From Lactarius indigo (lineage: Eukaryota > Basidiomycota > Agaricomycetes > Russulales > Russulaceae), in contig JAFKAC010000017.1 in the NCBI GenBank assembly GCA_025766275.1, forward strand, positions 372,001-436,000: a stretch of DNA of 64,000 bases, in the 5' to 3' direction. The notes under the pieces were generated by a model. It saw only the letters and a program-made list of their open reading frames with translations, was not told the DNA's origin and did not search any database. This document shows positions 1-13,140 of this stretch, piece after piece (within the stretch, counting starts at the first letter, position 1; each line of letters begins with the position of its first letter). A program made the position numbers and the translations under genes.

Positions 1-3000
1 CAGACAGTAACAGAACCATTGTTATCAGTGGGCCAAAAGCGTCTGAACAGGTCGAGACACTGGAATCCGTTAAACACTATATGGAGGCACCAATTACCCT
101 TTTTCTCTTGCGCAGGCTATGACTCAGAGCATGCCGTGGTGGCCATTTTTCAACATTGTCCAATTTCACAGAGCATTTGCTGCCATCGATAGTATTGAAC
201 CGTGCTAGGTCGAGCCAACTGCAGGAGTTGAATGGTTTTCCGCTCGTTTTCCCATCACCACCACCACATTCCCACCGATCGGCGCAACCAATGGACGGTA
301 CTATCCGAACTGTGCCACCAGTGGCGTTCAATACTTCTCGTTTGGTCCCATCCATCTATTTACCAACTAAACCCTGCGCTTCTCGTGAGTAGATCAGTAG
401 TTCAATTCCTTGTGTCACGGAAGATGCGGTCGTCGTCGACATAGGAATTGATGCATCACTGATGTGTCGCGGAAGTGTCCAATTTCCTGTTCAACGTACC
501 CGAGAAACCCGAGAAAGGATAAATGTGACACGAGCGGGCCCGGACATGCACCAAACTAGACTCGCCGAAAAACGAGTAAAGGTGGTGGTGCGACGTGCAG
601 AACCGTTTAGTTTCCTAGCACCGATTGCAAAGCGCTCCGTCCTTCTCAGAATTACCCATCAGTTCTGGTGCAAGGTACGAGGTTACCTCTCCAGCCAAAA
701 CACGCCAGGATGCCTTCAATCATCTTCACTGTAGAATCTGTCGGGTATAGCTATATCCTGACGAGCAAAGGAAGGGACACCCGGTGCCGAGCTGATGCCC
801 AGTCCTCTAATTTTCGCCCAACTGATTCATGATTCACCTAACGAGTCAGGATCGAATCGAGTTTCCACATGGATGTTGCTTCGAAGAATTCAGTCAGGCG
901 TTGTCCCGAAAGCGGTGCAGTCCATCGAAGCTGCTCGGCTACGGGGACTAGTGTTCGCCTGGATGCGTCATAAATTACATCGCTACCGAAGAAGTCCGAA
1001 CATTCTTCATCTCTTATAGTAGCACCGACTGACTCGCGCGTGTCCATAAGCTCATTAATCTCATCAAGTGGTTCCCTGCAAGGGGCCCTTACGCGATTAT
1101 TTGTGGCACAATAAACCAATGACCATGAGTATTCGCAACGCCATCGGCTTTTGACTGGGGCCGGAGAATAGGGGACCAACAGCGCTGGCTGTGCTAGGTC
1201 GTGGAGCAGAGTAAGCGAAGGAGAAGGATGGAGGAAAGCGCATGTAGCTCACGTTGAGCGCCGGAACAGTATTGGTTCCACGACTACAAGCTTCGCAGGG
1301 CGGGAACTGACTCCTACTCGTGTAGTGGGAAGAAGTCAGAGAACCTGCCTGACTCAGACATATCGAAAAGTCCGCATATTCATGTGATGAGGGCTTGGCG
1401 CTTGGCATCTAGTAGTACTGTATGACTGGCGCTGGCCTAGGAGAACGCGCCGGCCGTATCTGCGCCATGCCTCGGAACGACAGCATCGTTTAGCGAGCGA
1501 GCTTACCACCAACTGTGCGGGGAGTATTTCAGGCTGCGCCATACGAAAAACTCTGCAAGGCCCAAGCGCCTCGGCCTGGAAACTAGACTTTTCTCCTCTT
1601 AGTTACTTTGCCTTAAGTCCTTGCAGTAAGGGAGCGCTTTACATACGGATTTCTATTGAATCTATTGTTAGTCCGCGCCACAACCGGTCTTAGTGTCTCT
1701 GGCTTGTACCCGGAAGACTGATGGATTTAAGTACAGTAAAACAAAAAGCGCAAGAGCGCCCGCTATTTTAGTTGTACATGACTTTCCTGTCAGCGGCTGC
1801 GGCCCTTGGGATGGTAGGGGGGCCATCAGAGGAGCACAAAATCAGTGAGTGAACAACACGTGAGAACTTAATTCCTAAACGGGGAAGCAGGCGTCGAGGG
1901 CCTTGCGTAGGTCGGGTTTGCTCATCTTCCCTTCTACCACCAACAGTCACCACGTGGGCATCCATCACACCTGCAGTAAGTTAGGTTACCTCCTCGTGTC
2001 CTAGATCCAGGTGGGTACGGGCGTCACGCCTAGCTGTTCCTAGGAAAGCACAGGGACCCTCTTCCATGGTATGTGTTCCATGCAGTTGTGCCACCCGTGT
2101 CACTCGGGCTCTGCGGCCCAGACGAGAGCGCTGGGCACAGATGTCACCGGGACAATCCAACCCCCTGACTAGCTTCTTCTGCCTGCGCCAACACCGCAAG
2201 AACCACGAGGAACAGAAGGCTGCATGGATTCGCTTTCGAGAAGAGGGGAGCAGAACGGGGTACTCCGGGGTTCACGAGTTTGCGATCAAAAAGATAGACA
2301 GAGTTGGGGTTTAGCGTGCGTTCACACCCTAAGCGTCATCCCTGATGTTCTCGATCTTGTCTTCTTTGGGGTTGTAGGGCCGGACTGTGCGATGCTATTC
2401 GAGGAGCTCCCCCCCCCCGAATGTGACAAGGACGCAAGGGGGCGACCCTTACTAATTCAATACGGGTCAAAGTTAGACGCGCGCCGGCGGAAGCTAGCGC
2501 TGAGACGCTAATCAGCTCGAACCGGTCCTTGACGCGAGGAACGTATATGCGCAGCACGCCCACAGTGCCTCGAAGTGGCGCCAGCTGGCCACGAGAACAC
2601 GGTGATTCGGTGCTAGCACCATGCCGTGTTGGCAGGATCGTTCTGGCCGTTCCAAAAGACGCGCTCGGGCTGTGCGCTGGGCGGCCCTCCTGGCTCAGGC
2701 TGCAATAGCCCCACCCGCGATGGTGCCATCTGGCGAGATGCTCCCAGCGCGACTAATGAAAATAGAAGGCACGGCTGATGCACTCACTATGGCATCATCT
2801 TGCGCGAAGAGAATAAAATAAAATAAGTCGATACAGTACCTTTTTTTTTTTTTTTCATGAGACGAGGCGCTATCACCGATCTGGCGTCTGCGTCTATGCT
2901 TGCATCCATCCACCTACTTGCGCCATGGACGTCTTGGCACGGACAGCCCCTGTCGCCGACGACTGTGGCGCGTAACTTATGGCTATTCTGTTTCCAATTC

Positions 3001-5100
3001 GGCTGGCTGCTATGGATCGGCGCTAGCCGTCCGTTCCTAAATTGTGCAAGTAGTTTTTCGAGTTCGGTTGGCCGAGCGGACGCACGGATCGGTGCGTGTG
3101 GTGACTCAAAAAAAAAAAGTTAAGGTAAGAAATAGTCATGAGGACTACATTCGCGAAGTTTCATTGCAGCAAACGAAAAGAAAAAAAACAAAAGTACAAG
3201 AGGCCTGCCAAGAGTGACACGCGCGCGCAAAGCGGGCAGTCTGGCGTGATTAAGATACTTATCGGAGAGGTTGGTTGATACGCCTTTCCTGGCTTCCACG
3301 GTTTATCTCAGGCTCTATGGGCCGATCGCATTTAGTAAAATATTCCATTCACTTGAGACGCGAACGCTGTTCGGTGGATTTGAGGCAGTTCTTCCGCATA
3401 TGTGGGGAGACGAGAGAGTGGGCGGGGGAAAGGCGCAGAGTTAATGATCACCTCCGACTAATGAAAAATATGTTTAGATGCATGAGGGCACCCACTCCCA
3501 AGTCCTGATGTTTTGCTTTATTTCTTTATCTGAGGAGGGGGGCGTGCCTACGTACTCCTTACTTACTGCATCGTTTTTTGCTTATCGCGAAGCAGTGATG
3601 ACGGAAGCCTGCGTGCCCCCCCCCTGGGAGATACGCGAACCTTCTCGGACGTCATTGCCTGCCTGCACGAGGAAGCCTACGTATTACGCGAAGTGGATGG
3701 AGCGAATCGCCTATTTCCCACTTATCTCGCTGACGCATTCGTAGCTAAGGACCGCTTGTTGGGTCGTTCGCCGGATGTCGCGAATCTTGCGCGATAGAGA
3801 GATAACCTGCCAGACCTGCGACTACGCATGTCTAGATGACGCATTGTTTTTTTGTTTTTGTTTTTAATTATTACTTGAACGCCCGTCGGCGGCGGGCCCT
3901 CGGCGACCTATTAAAATGCTGCTGAACATGCGTGTGTGTGTCCGGAGTGATGGATGATGGGCTGATGATGAGCGTGGGTCAGAGATACACCGTTGGCGTC
4001 AGGTCAGAGAACCGTGGGTACTACCCCAGCGGTCAGCCCGTCAAATTGATCAACGACGCCCAGTCCGTTGGGAATTCTCCATACCCAGGCCGAAGTGCGT
4101 TGGGACTCGCATTGTCATGAGCAAAACTCGCGAACTATCCCCCATCTTGACGGGAGGGTCCCTCTAGGATAACTCCAGGTATGCATACGGCTTGGAAAAA
4201 AAAAAAATTAATGCAAAAGAGGACGTCGATCCTCCGGGCGAGATCCAATCGAGGCCGATCGGTTGTATAGATACCCAAGGGGCACGTGGGCCGACGAATA
4301 ATTTAATGAGAGAAAAGGAAGGAGGGTGCCGAAAGAAGGGAGTGAGAAAAACTTGAAATAGCGAAGAACTTCATCATAGCGCAGATAGTTCTCAGAAGTA
4401 CGTGGGCTAGGGTGCGTGGCAGCCTGCATTCACTGAAAAGAGGGTGCTGCTCTTTATGAACAGGCACGTTCGCACGAGGGTACGAACGAACGGCGTCATA
4501 CGTCGGTGGCAAGCAAGCACGAGGGCACATGGGGGAGGGCGCAGCTGGCCTTCGGAATCCGAAGGACCGTGGGGGTGTTCTCGCGCTCACAGTTATGCAA
4601 ATACATGAACTTTGTATTGTTTGGGCTGGATGTTCAAGTTCGGGAACGAAGACAGAACAGCAAGCGATGTGCTATGACGACGATTACGATGATGAGTGGT
4701 AAGATCCTCAGCATGAGACGCCATCACATCGAGACCCAATAAGGCAAGCAAAGATTGCGAACACTACGGAGAGCATTGGGACTTCGGAGTTAAATGGTGT
4801 GTGCGCACGTTTGCATTGTACTACTGTGCCGGTGTTTGGGAAAAGGCTTGCTGGCTGGAGAGATAGGAGGAAGACAAGCTGGGTTGGAATACGTACAGTG
4901 GTGAGTCATCAGATAAGGGGCGGAGAGGACCACGGCGAGCAAAGATAATGACGGCAACCAAAGAAATTCAAAACAACCAAAAAAATAATAAAACCAACTT
5001 CGTCATCGAAGCAAAAAGAGAACCGAACTTAAGATAAGCGATGAGCTGGCCGCCGCAAAACCGAACCATTTCGGATCTGATCTTCGGGCGAACGGACGAT
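1..5100. other. Gene-poor stretch, no gene supported
   Basis: I see no reading frame longer than about 115 codons here, no recognisable domain and no convincing exon chain with GT..AG junctions. The sequence has homopolymer runs (a T run near 2841-2855, A runs near 3109-3118 and 4196-4207) and otherwise looks like unconstrained DNA of mixed base composition. No LTR with flanking target duplication or terminal inverted repeat was found by eye. Old degraded repeats could be present but cannot be recognised without a repeat library. Confidence 0.5.
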
Positions 5101-5111
5101 TCATCTTGCCT

Positions 5112-5118
5112 ATAAAAA
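5112..5118 (+). promoter_or_regulatory. TATA-like box upstream of the small cysteine-rich gene
   Basis: A TATAAAA motif sits in a pyrimidine-rich context about 295 bp upstream of the ATG at 5409. If it is the promoter of that gene the 5' leader would be long or contain an intron. The assignment rests only on the motif and orientation. Confidence 0.3.
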
Positions 5119-5408
5119 GACACTCTTCCGCTCCCCCCAAAAGTCCCTTCGTACCTTGCCTCCAGAGTGTCCTGCTTTCATCCCCGATTAAACACGCACC
5201 TTTGTTAATGTGCAGACGCATAGCGTGCGTTCTCTCTCCGTTCTCTACGCGTCCGAGCACTCATTTCACGCCCTTTGCTTAGTGAAGGAACGCGATGGTC
5301 CCGCTGTGGAGTTCGTCTCCTTTGTCTCCTTTGTGCTCTCCTCCCTCATGATTATCTTTTCCTCTCCTATCCTATTAGCACTTTCAACGCCACTTGGTGG
5401 TCGCCATC

Positions 5409-5647
5409 ATGGACTGCAACTCGAGTAAATGCGAATACAGCATATTCCACCAAAAGGGATGCCGCGATCCCGGGTGCTTAAAGGTGAGCAATTCCTTCCT
5501 TCTTCTTCCCTCTTCCTTCGACATACGCGCGTGTACTGACGAATCCTTTCATAGCACTATGGCCCCGAAGTACAAAAAGTAGTCGATACGGTCGACAATG
5601 ACTGCTTTGCGTGTCGCGCCGCAGCAGCCAGGTCCCCTCCACGTTGA
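5409..5647 (+). CDS. Small cysteine-rich protein, 55 aa, two exons
   Basis: Exon 1 is 5409-5483 (25 codons) and exon 2 is 5555-5647 (30 codons plus TGA), joined in phase 0 across a 71-bp intron with GTGAGC donor and CATAG acceptor. The spliced product has six cysteines at residues 3, 8, 18, 23, 42 and 45, spaced as C-x4-C, C-x4-C and C-x2-C, with a [13 protein letters not shown] core. There is no signal peptide, so it is not an obvious effector or hydrophobin; paired cysteines suggest metal binding, which is inference. It resembles short uncharacterised cysteine-rich proteins I associate with Agaricomycetes, but I cannot name a family. The reading frame is only open if the intron is removed, and that is the main argument for it. 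No neighbour is close enough to give context. Confidence 0.6.
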
Positions 5648-8600
5648 TTCCCTTGTCTTGGTTTCACGCCTCCCACGCGCACACGACATGACCTCTTCCC
5701 GAACACAAGCATGAGCAATACCCCCTTCATCATCGGACCACCACATGACTTCGATGTGCTTCTCATTCCATCACACGGCGCTACCCTTCGCTGCCTTGCT
5801 GTCCATCTGGTTTGTTCCTGTCGCGTCGTCACAATTGTATACCCCCCAATGCTCCTCGCACAACAATCCCCTCGCACGTGTATCCACCCTGTCTTCGCGC
5901 TACTGTACTACTATCCTGTCTGCTTTGCAGCTATATATAATGACCTGTCGACGTCCACGTCCCACACTTGCGTTGCAGCAACTTTCTTCTTCTACCACAA
6001 CATCTCATACCTCTCCACTCGTCCATGTCCACGTCTCTTACTTGTATCGAAAAACACCAAAAAAAAAAGTAATACACGACAAGACACGCCGTGCGTGTTT
6101 TCCACCCCGGGCCGAGTTTTGAACTTCCCAACCCATTAAATAGTGCTCTATCTCACGCCTGCGGCGCAGATTTCTCGCCCCCGTAGGCTCATCCTCAATC
6201 CGCCAGAAAAAGCTGATCGTCATCATCCCTCTCTGTTCCGTGCCTTCTTTTCCATCTCCGAGGATGTTTCTCCGTTTGCGCCCCACCTGTCTCCCCTGAC
6301 GCCCAGCTTGGTTACACTGGCCCGACAGCGCGGCTACTCCCGTACATCAGTTCACGTGAACGTGAAGTGGAGTGACGTTTTGTTCTTCCCACACAGGGAC
6401 CGCACGTGCGCCAAATACAACTACTACTACAGCCGTCCTGCATCAAACGCCTTTCTCCCCGTCATCTCATCTCAACTCAATCGCTCATAGAATCAGATTA
6501 TTGCGTGCGTTTGTGTAGAAAAGAACCCATGCACGAGGGTGTGGCAATCTGTTTTTGCGACAAGTTATTATGGTTGGCATCGAGACGCACGCTTGTCATA
6601 TGTCGCCTGGCACCATCAAATTCGTACCACCGTCCCAGGCACGCCTCTTTCCGAGAGGTCTCTCCCAGGGCTTTGTTTCGATATCGGTCAAAACACACCT
6701 GCTGAGCCCTTCGTCGTTGCTTCCGGTAATTTTTACATTACGAAATAATAATAATGTGGCGGTTGGTCGTGGCATTCTAACGCTTCGCGATATGACTGTA
6801 ATATAAAATACTAAATTCGCGATGATGGCAGTGGCGGACTCGGTAGCCACGTCGCGCGCGTCCCTTTTGTCCCGTAAGATCGCATGACCTTCCACAAAAG
6901 GGACACATGACCACGTTGTCTCTCAGCTTTGGCTGCAATCCAACCTTCTAGAAAGAATGTCCCATTCCGACCGTGACATCGCTGGCACTAACTTAGCTTC
7001 AAGTTGGGGAGGCTATGTGCGCGTGCGTCCTTCTGAAGAGCGTTAGGCCCTGCGCATGACCCCACAAAAGCGTATCTATCTCCGGATCACGCTATCTGTT
7101 CCAGGTCTAGCTAGTGCGGAGCATCCCGACGCCGCCTGCTTCGTGAGCGAGTAAGAGTGAGCCCACGCAAAGGACCGGAACAAGCCGTAGAGATAAGATT
7201 TCGCTCAATTTTAATGTAGGGGAGGGAGGGGATGGGCACCAGGGGCAAACACTGTCTTTCACGGGGGTTCGCGCACCTGTCGGGGTGACATTGCGTGGGG
7301 AAAATCCAACCTTGAGCCTCGTGACCATGGAGCATCCACTCTTTGGGGCCCCACACACTATAAACAACAATAGAGTCGACGTGGTTGAAAAAAAAAAAAA
7401 AAGACCACAGCGCCGGCGAACTTTATAGTCCATCGACCGCCCTTGACGTTGATGACATGGAAGGGGTACACGTGTACAGGTTCCAAACGGGCGCAGCTGC
7501 GGAACGATGAAGCCAAGCCAAAAAAACAAAAATGGGTTTTTCTTCATCAACAAAAGAGAGGTGAAAGTTGGGGAAGGGAGAGAGGATCGACACGTGCGAT
7601 GCGATGATATCCGTTGACCCACTTAACCTTAACCGATCTTTTAAATATCATTCCGTCACAGGTGATGATACGGTCAAGTTTAGATAGAGAAACCATCATT
7701 CCGAGGACTGAGGACCTGAGGTGGGAGGGATAGTTCGGCCCGATAATTGCAAGCGAAGTGAAGCGGGGGGGGGGGGGGGTGAAGTGAGGGTCCGCGGGAT
7801 TCGATTGCGATCTCAATAAACAAGACTCTGAATGGAGGTTTGTGGCTTCCCGCTCATGGCGGGGTTGGGGGGCTATGCTTTTCGGTACCAATGGGGAGAT
7901 AATGGGAATGCAACCGCGGCGATATGAATTGAGACAAGCGGAGAGAAGAGAGGGCACCGGGCTTGCCGCTCACCGAAGTTCCCACCCACCCGTGAGACCC
8001 ACTGGCATGCAAAGCGAAACAGCGCCAGCGTAACTTATCCTTGTCCCCTACTAGCACCCCATACAGTCCCGCATGGAGGAGAGGCTCAAGTCATGACCGA
8101 AGTGAGTGGGAGAGGTTGGATAGCGAAAGTTGAAACGCGCGATATCAACAATTTGTTGGGTAGTAATTACTGGTACCTAGACTCGTCATCGGATGAAGAA
8201 TAAGGGAATCGCGAGAGACTTGAGGACTATTGGGAGAGCATAGAGGGAATGGCCACAGGCCAGGCTACCTGATGTTGTAGGCTAAAGTCCCTCAGGACTG
8301 TTTGCTGAGTAGTATAGAAAGTCGAGCTCAGGATTCTTCACCGTGGTCTATAATCTACGACATCGAGCCATCTAGCATACTGTATTTTAAAGCGTATGGT
8401 GCCATGGGGCGTCAGTAGGGGTATAAGACATGGGATCAAGCGTGGTTTGACGAATTAAGGACGAAATAGAAAGAAAAGAACGCGAACAGTGGTTTCGCCA
8501 TGGTCACGTGAGTCATTTCCCTAAATAAATAATCGCAGATCGTAAACAACCATAAGCTAGATCTTGTAATAAAATGCCGTCACGTCCGCATTCAAGTTGT

Positions 8601-9480
8601 TGCGCCAGTAGTTTCGCCGTAACGCTATCCTTGTGCTGGAAAGAACTGGACGATTTCGCCCTGCCAGTTTAGCAATGGCACCTGCAATGGTGCCCTTTTA
8701 TCCTCATCTTCCGCATCTGCTTCCGTGCCATGCCCTAACAGAGTGCGTGCGATATTGAGACAGACTCCATATTGACACCAAAATTAGCGGTGTCTTGTGG
8801 TTCAACGACGGCATGACTGCAGTCACGGGTCCGCGGGGAGTTCCTAGAAGGAGAAATGATGTCACCACGGCGACGTTGAAACTGGATGGCACTCCTGACT
8901 TGAACAACTTCTCGTGGACCTCGCGACGCAGAACGGACGATTTATCTGACTGAATACTGATTAGATCTAGTCCTGCTATTGGAATGAATTTCTAGTGATC
9001 TTTGTTTCTTGACACATTTGAAGGAGAGTCCATTTAGAATACAACACGGGTTAACCAAGATGCTAGCGATCCACCTGTCATTGCCTTACCCACCTATCGT
9101 CATCATACGCAGGCCACTCATGCGTCTTATGGGAGGGCGTGCGTACCTTTTAGCCGCACGTTTGATTACTCTGGAGAATTAGCCGACCTAGGCGCTCCTT
9201 TTATCACGTACGACACAACTTCGGTCACATTTTAATGCTGGCTCATGGCGACCGGTCTTGCCCTTAGATGCTGTCCCGGAATACAAACGGTTTATTAAAA
9301 AAAGGAGATAACGGCCCCCACCTCACAGACAAGAGCGGTCTTTCTGTTGGCATCGGTCCCCCAAGACTTTAAACCCCGAGCCCTGAGGCCGACGGTCAGC
9401 GAGAGACCGGAGGTTTCTCGGTTGTTTCTCTACTCAATTCGGATGTGACCGCACTTGGATTCAGCTCTCACTGGGAGTTC
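5648..9480. other. Gene-poor stretch between the small gene and the protease gene
   Basis: No gene supported. The longest reading frame is a 171-codon minus-strand frame at 7107-7622; it is phenylalanine/leucine/serine rich, overlaps an A-run (about 7388-7402) and has no recognisable domain, so I do not call it. A G-homopolymer lies near 7767-7780. CT-rich sequence around 5690-6300 is probably the 3' flank of the small gene or a promoter-like pyrimidine tract. Confidence 0.45.
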
Positions 9481-9500
9481 CGACACTCTGCCGTATATCA

Positions 9501-9508
9501 TATATATT
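9501..9508 (+). promoter_or_regulatory. TATA-rich promoter element of the sedolisin gene
   Basis: A TATATATT stretch lies about 140 bp upstream of the protease ATG and is followed by a long C/T tract (about 9512-9530), a layout common in highly expressed filamentous fungal genes where pyrimidine tracts precede the transcription start. Call based on motif and position only. Confidence 0.45.
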
Positions 9509-9644
9509 CTGCCCCCCCCCCCCTCCCCCCCACTGCTGTCAGCGTTCTGGCTTTTAGAACTCGCTGGACGTTCAGCCATCTTTACTTGAGGCGGTTGCAC
9601 TACTCGTGCATACTACCACACCATTTCACTGGCCCCCAGTAGTC

Positions 9645-11751
9645 ATGTTCTCCCATCCGCTCTTGGTGTTCTCTGTCCTCGCTTCCGGGATAATCAACTG
9701 CCTCGCAGAGACGCCCCTCGAACCCCGTTGGGGCGATGTGCGCACGAAACACGCGTGGGGTGACATCCCGGAGCATTGGGAAACTCTGGGCCACCCACCT
9801 GCCGGCACAACGATCGACCTGCACATTGCACTCGAGCCTCAACGCAAGAATGCAGTAGTCGATACGCTGTACGAGGTCAGTTTTCCAAGGAGTCCAAAGT
9901 AAGTCCTCTCCACTACTCCTCGATGGCATCCATGTACCCACCTGTACCTCTGCCCCATCGCAGATATGGCGCACACCTATCTAAGGAGCAGCTTGCTGAT
10001 CTCGTAGAGCCGCATCCAGACACGCTCACACTCGTCAGCTCCTGGCTTAAACACCACGGTGTCCATCCATCCTCCGTCTCAAGGTCACACGGCGGTGGCT
10101 GGCTGACGGTCACCAGCGTGCCCGTGTCCCAAGCTAACGACCTCCTCAGTGCATCATATCAGCTCTACCGACACGCCGAGACGAACGACACGGTACTCCG
10201 CACGATTAGCTATGGGTTCCCCGCGGAGCTGCACTCACATATAAAAACCATCGCTCCAACGACATACTTCAGCTCTCCCCGCATGCTGAGACATGCTACG
10301 AGTTTGCGCCGTGCCGGGACGATGGCGACGACAATGAAGGAGGCGTCGCTAGACCTTGGAAGGGGGCTGCCACGCAATGATGACGATGATGGCGATGATG
10401 AGGAGGGCATCGTGACGCCGTCAGCCCTACGTTGGATATACAACACGCTAGGCTACGGACCCGCCGCTATAGACCGGAACAAGCTCGGGATTATAGGGTT
10501 CCTGGGAGATTCTCCGAGTCCAAATGACCTGAAAAAATTCATGACCGAGTATCGCACCGACGGGGAAGACGCGAGTTTCAAGGTTATTCCGATCAGCGGC
10601 GGCCAGTATGACCCGAACAAACCCAGCGTGGAGGGGAACCTCGACACCCAGTACGCGCAGTCTATGGCATTCCCGATCCCTCACATCTACTACAGTACCG
10701 GCGGCAAGTTGGGCACGGTTGAACCGTACCTCAACTGGCTCAACTACATGCTCGGCCTGGATGACGGGGATCTCCCGCAGACGATCACCGCATCGTACGG
10801 CGGGTTTGAGGAGAACATCCCACCGGACTTTGCGGAGAACGCGTGCGAACTGTTCGCAAAGCTTGGCGTGCGTGGAGCTAGCATCCTTTTCTCAACTGGC
10901 GACTTTGGCGTCGGTAAAGACTGCGTCGACAGCTCTGGAAATGTCCGATTCCGCCCTAGGTTCCCTGCATCCTGTATGTGCGGCATTTTTTGTCTGCTCT
11001 CAAGCAGTACACAAGTCCCAGTATCATGACAGATCGCTCATGAAACGGACATGTTCTCGCAGGTCCTTGGGTCACCGGTGTCGGTGCCACGATGAAATAC
11101 CCCGAGATTGGGGCGTTCTTCTCCGGCGGCGGGTTTTCAAACCTTTTTCCGCGTCCGGATTACCAGGATGGCGCCGTGCCCACTTACCTTGAGACGCTGG
11201 GCGACCAGTATAGCGGTCTATACAAGTGAGTTTTCTCCCGTAACCTGATATCACGTATTATTACCTCGTAATTTGTGCAGCCCCGCTGGCCGTGGCATAC
11301 CTGATATCGCTATGCAGGGACACCGCTGTTCGTTTGTCCACCGCAATGATTATTACACCATAAGCGGAACGAGTTGCGCGGTACCCGTACGTCTTTCCCC
11401 CCATATCTCTGCTCTGTCCGCCCTCACATGGCTAACTCCCAAAGTACAGATCGCAGCGGGCATTGTCTCGCTACTGAACGACTACCGGCTTTCGAAGGGC
11501 AAGACACCGCTCGGCTTCCTGAATTACTGGCTGTATTACCCCGAAGTCGCAGACATAGGCATAAATGACATCACATTTGGCGCGAACCCGGGCTGCGGAA
11601 CTAATGGATTCTCTTCTAATAGTGGATGGGATCCTGTGCGTCCCCGGCAAACTTGCGTTCTTGAGATATTGGCTAATTCTTGGCTCCATAGGTCACGGGT
11701 CTCGGATCGCTTGACTTTTCTGAGCTGGAGGAACTGCTGGATGATTTATAG
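9645..11751 (+). CDS. Sedolisin / tripeptidyl-peptidase (MEROPS S53), secreted serine-carboxyl protease
   Basis: Six exons: 9645-9898, 9964-10973, 11063-11225, 11281-11386, 11450-11635, 11692-11751. All junctions are GT..AG and keep frame, giving 592 residues, a usual length for fungal preproenzymes. A hydrophobic signal peptide (about residues 1-21) precedes the pro-kumamolisin activation domain (about 25-180). The catalytic set of sedolisins is complete: Glu308 and Asp312 in EGNLDTQY, the oxyanion Asp398 in STGDFGVG, and nucleophile Ser507 in SGTSC. The C-terminal calcium site motif DPVTGLGSLDF and the preceding NDITFGANPGC are present. Enzymes of this family are made as zymogens, secreted, and cleave tripeptides from N termini or act as endopeptidases at acid pH; which activity this one has cannot be read from sequence. 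The start is the first ATG giving a clean signal peptide. No frame break is seen, so it is probably functional. It stands alone, with no protease cluster around it. Confidence 0.93.
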
Positions 11752-12281
11752 TGTTTACGCGTCCCGGGCACGGCAAACATGAAATGCGTACTGACTAGGA
11801 CACTTGTCGTCGACTTGTCATTGAAGTGGCTGCTCTCTTTTTCCAACAACGCAAATTCAATATTCAAAAAGGATTTTTATTCGCCCCTCTTTCGCATTAC
11901 ATGCTACCTCCCGACGTGCGTCTCCGGCTTCCTGGATATGTCGCCGCAGAACGGCGTGGAGTCCTCCTTGCGAAAGAACGCCAGCGAGTACGCGCTGCGG
12001 AGAGACAGCCGCTACCGGACGTGGAGAGAGAGGAGAGTGCGGCGAGCGACGCGCCGGGCACGTTGGCGGAAAGTGCGAAGAGGAGCGGATGTGGGCCGGG
12101 CTCGGCGGAGAGACACGACAGACCAGAAAGGATCTACGATACGTTGCGTACGAGGATCGTGCTGGGATACGACATATAGTAACTTATGAGATCTAAGGTA
12201 CTGTGCGTTCTCCTCCAAAAAAAAACAAGAAAGCAGAAAACCTGGCGTACGTAGACTGTACTGTCATGGAAAAATGTGGTG
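11752..12281. other. 3' flank of the protease gene, possible exon remnant
   Basis: An open frame of 117 codons (11826-12179, plus strand) has an arginine/alanine/glutamate-rich second half that looks more coding-like than its surroundings, but it matches nothing I recognise and no splice partner was found. The sequence from about 12150 on is shared with the flank of the Gypsy element at about 24560-24770, so this part belongs to a duplicated segment. Confidence 0.3.
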
Positions 12282-12947
12282 TTAAAGCGAATGCAAGAAT
12301 TGGACAGTATCGATCCGAGTTTCGGAGCCATTCAAAGTCCAAGGTGCATTGAATTCGGTGAAGTGTTCGAAGATAACCGAGGCATGTAGATTGTTGTGCT
12401 GGGTACCATGGGTACCGGCGTGGGAAGTGGAGGAAGATTGTAATGCAGGACTCGACAGAAGTATCCCTGTGTGGGGGACTTCAGCGTGTTTGGTTGCGAG
12501 GTGTCCTTGGAATAGATCGCTGTATCTTGGCTTAAACTCGAAGTCGCCACAATAGGGGCACACGATTCGGTGTGCGTGCCAGACTACAAGGTGTTTTTTT
12601 AGTTCTTCCTGCGTTGTGAAACTGGCCTTACAGATTTTGCAAGAGAGTTCTCGTGCATATACCTGTACGCGACGGTTCGAGCGCTGCCGTGCAGTGGTGA
12701 ATGACTCCACAGCTTCCGACAATGACCCATGCATCGGATCGAGGTCAAATACACGAAGCGTGCGCAGGGAAGGGAACACAGTCGGGTGCTCCTCGTCGCC
12801 AGTGAAACCCAAAGCGTACAAGATGTCTCTCACACCTCCATAAAGGTCCACTGTACCATATGACAAGTTGATAAGCCTGAGCCATTCCGCATGGGCAAGT
12901 CCTTGTATTCCCACTCGCACAAAACAGATACATGTAACCATGCACAT
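12282..12947 (-). pseudogene. C2H2 zinc-finger gene fragment, copy 1
   Basis: A 221-codon frame on the minus strand. The N-terminal part has the leucine-spaced style of basidiomycete F-box/LRR-like proteins (FPSLRTLRVFDLD), followed by two C2H2-like fingers, CKICKASFTTQEELKKH..H and CPYCGDFEFKPRYSDLFQGH..H, and a serine/histidine tail. The start of a real gene upstream of 12947 is not visible and no F-box is seen, so this is likely a truncated or multi-exon gene of which the last exon is clear. A paralogous segment, including non-coding 3' flank, lies at about 24590-24774 plus 31757-32095, where a Gypsy element splits it. Function is not known; fingers of this type usually bind nucleic acid. 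Confidence 0.55.
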
Positions 12948-13140
12948 AGCTCCATAGTTTAGTCAAATGAAAGTCGCATCGACATTAATCGGTAACAATG
13001 TAGTACGGTGCGGTTTGTTTCTTTCCAGAACCAGAACTTTCTTAAAAATGTCCAAACACTGAGCGTGCCTCGTACGGCTCCTCTAAATACTAGGTTTCTG
13101 CCTGTGTCAATGTGATCTCGGTACCATCTGCAAAGAGTAT

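Noticed and set aside
3057..3105. GGTTGGCCGAGCGG resembles the A box of a tRNA-Leu or tRNA-Ser gene.
   Set aside because: No B box and no cloverleaf can be drawn; an A run follows directly.
7107..7622. 171-codon minus-strand frame.
   Set aside because: Low-complexity Phe/Leu/Ser composition, crosses a homopolymer, overlaps other frames, no domain.
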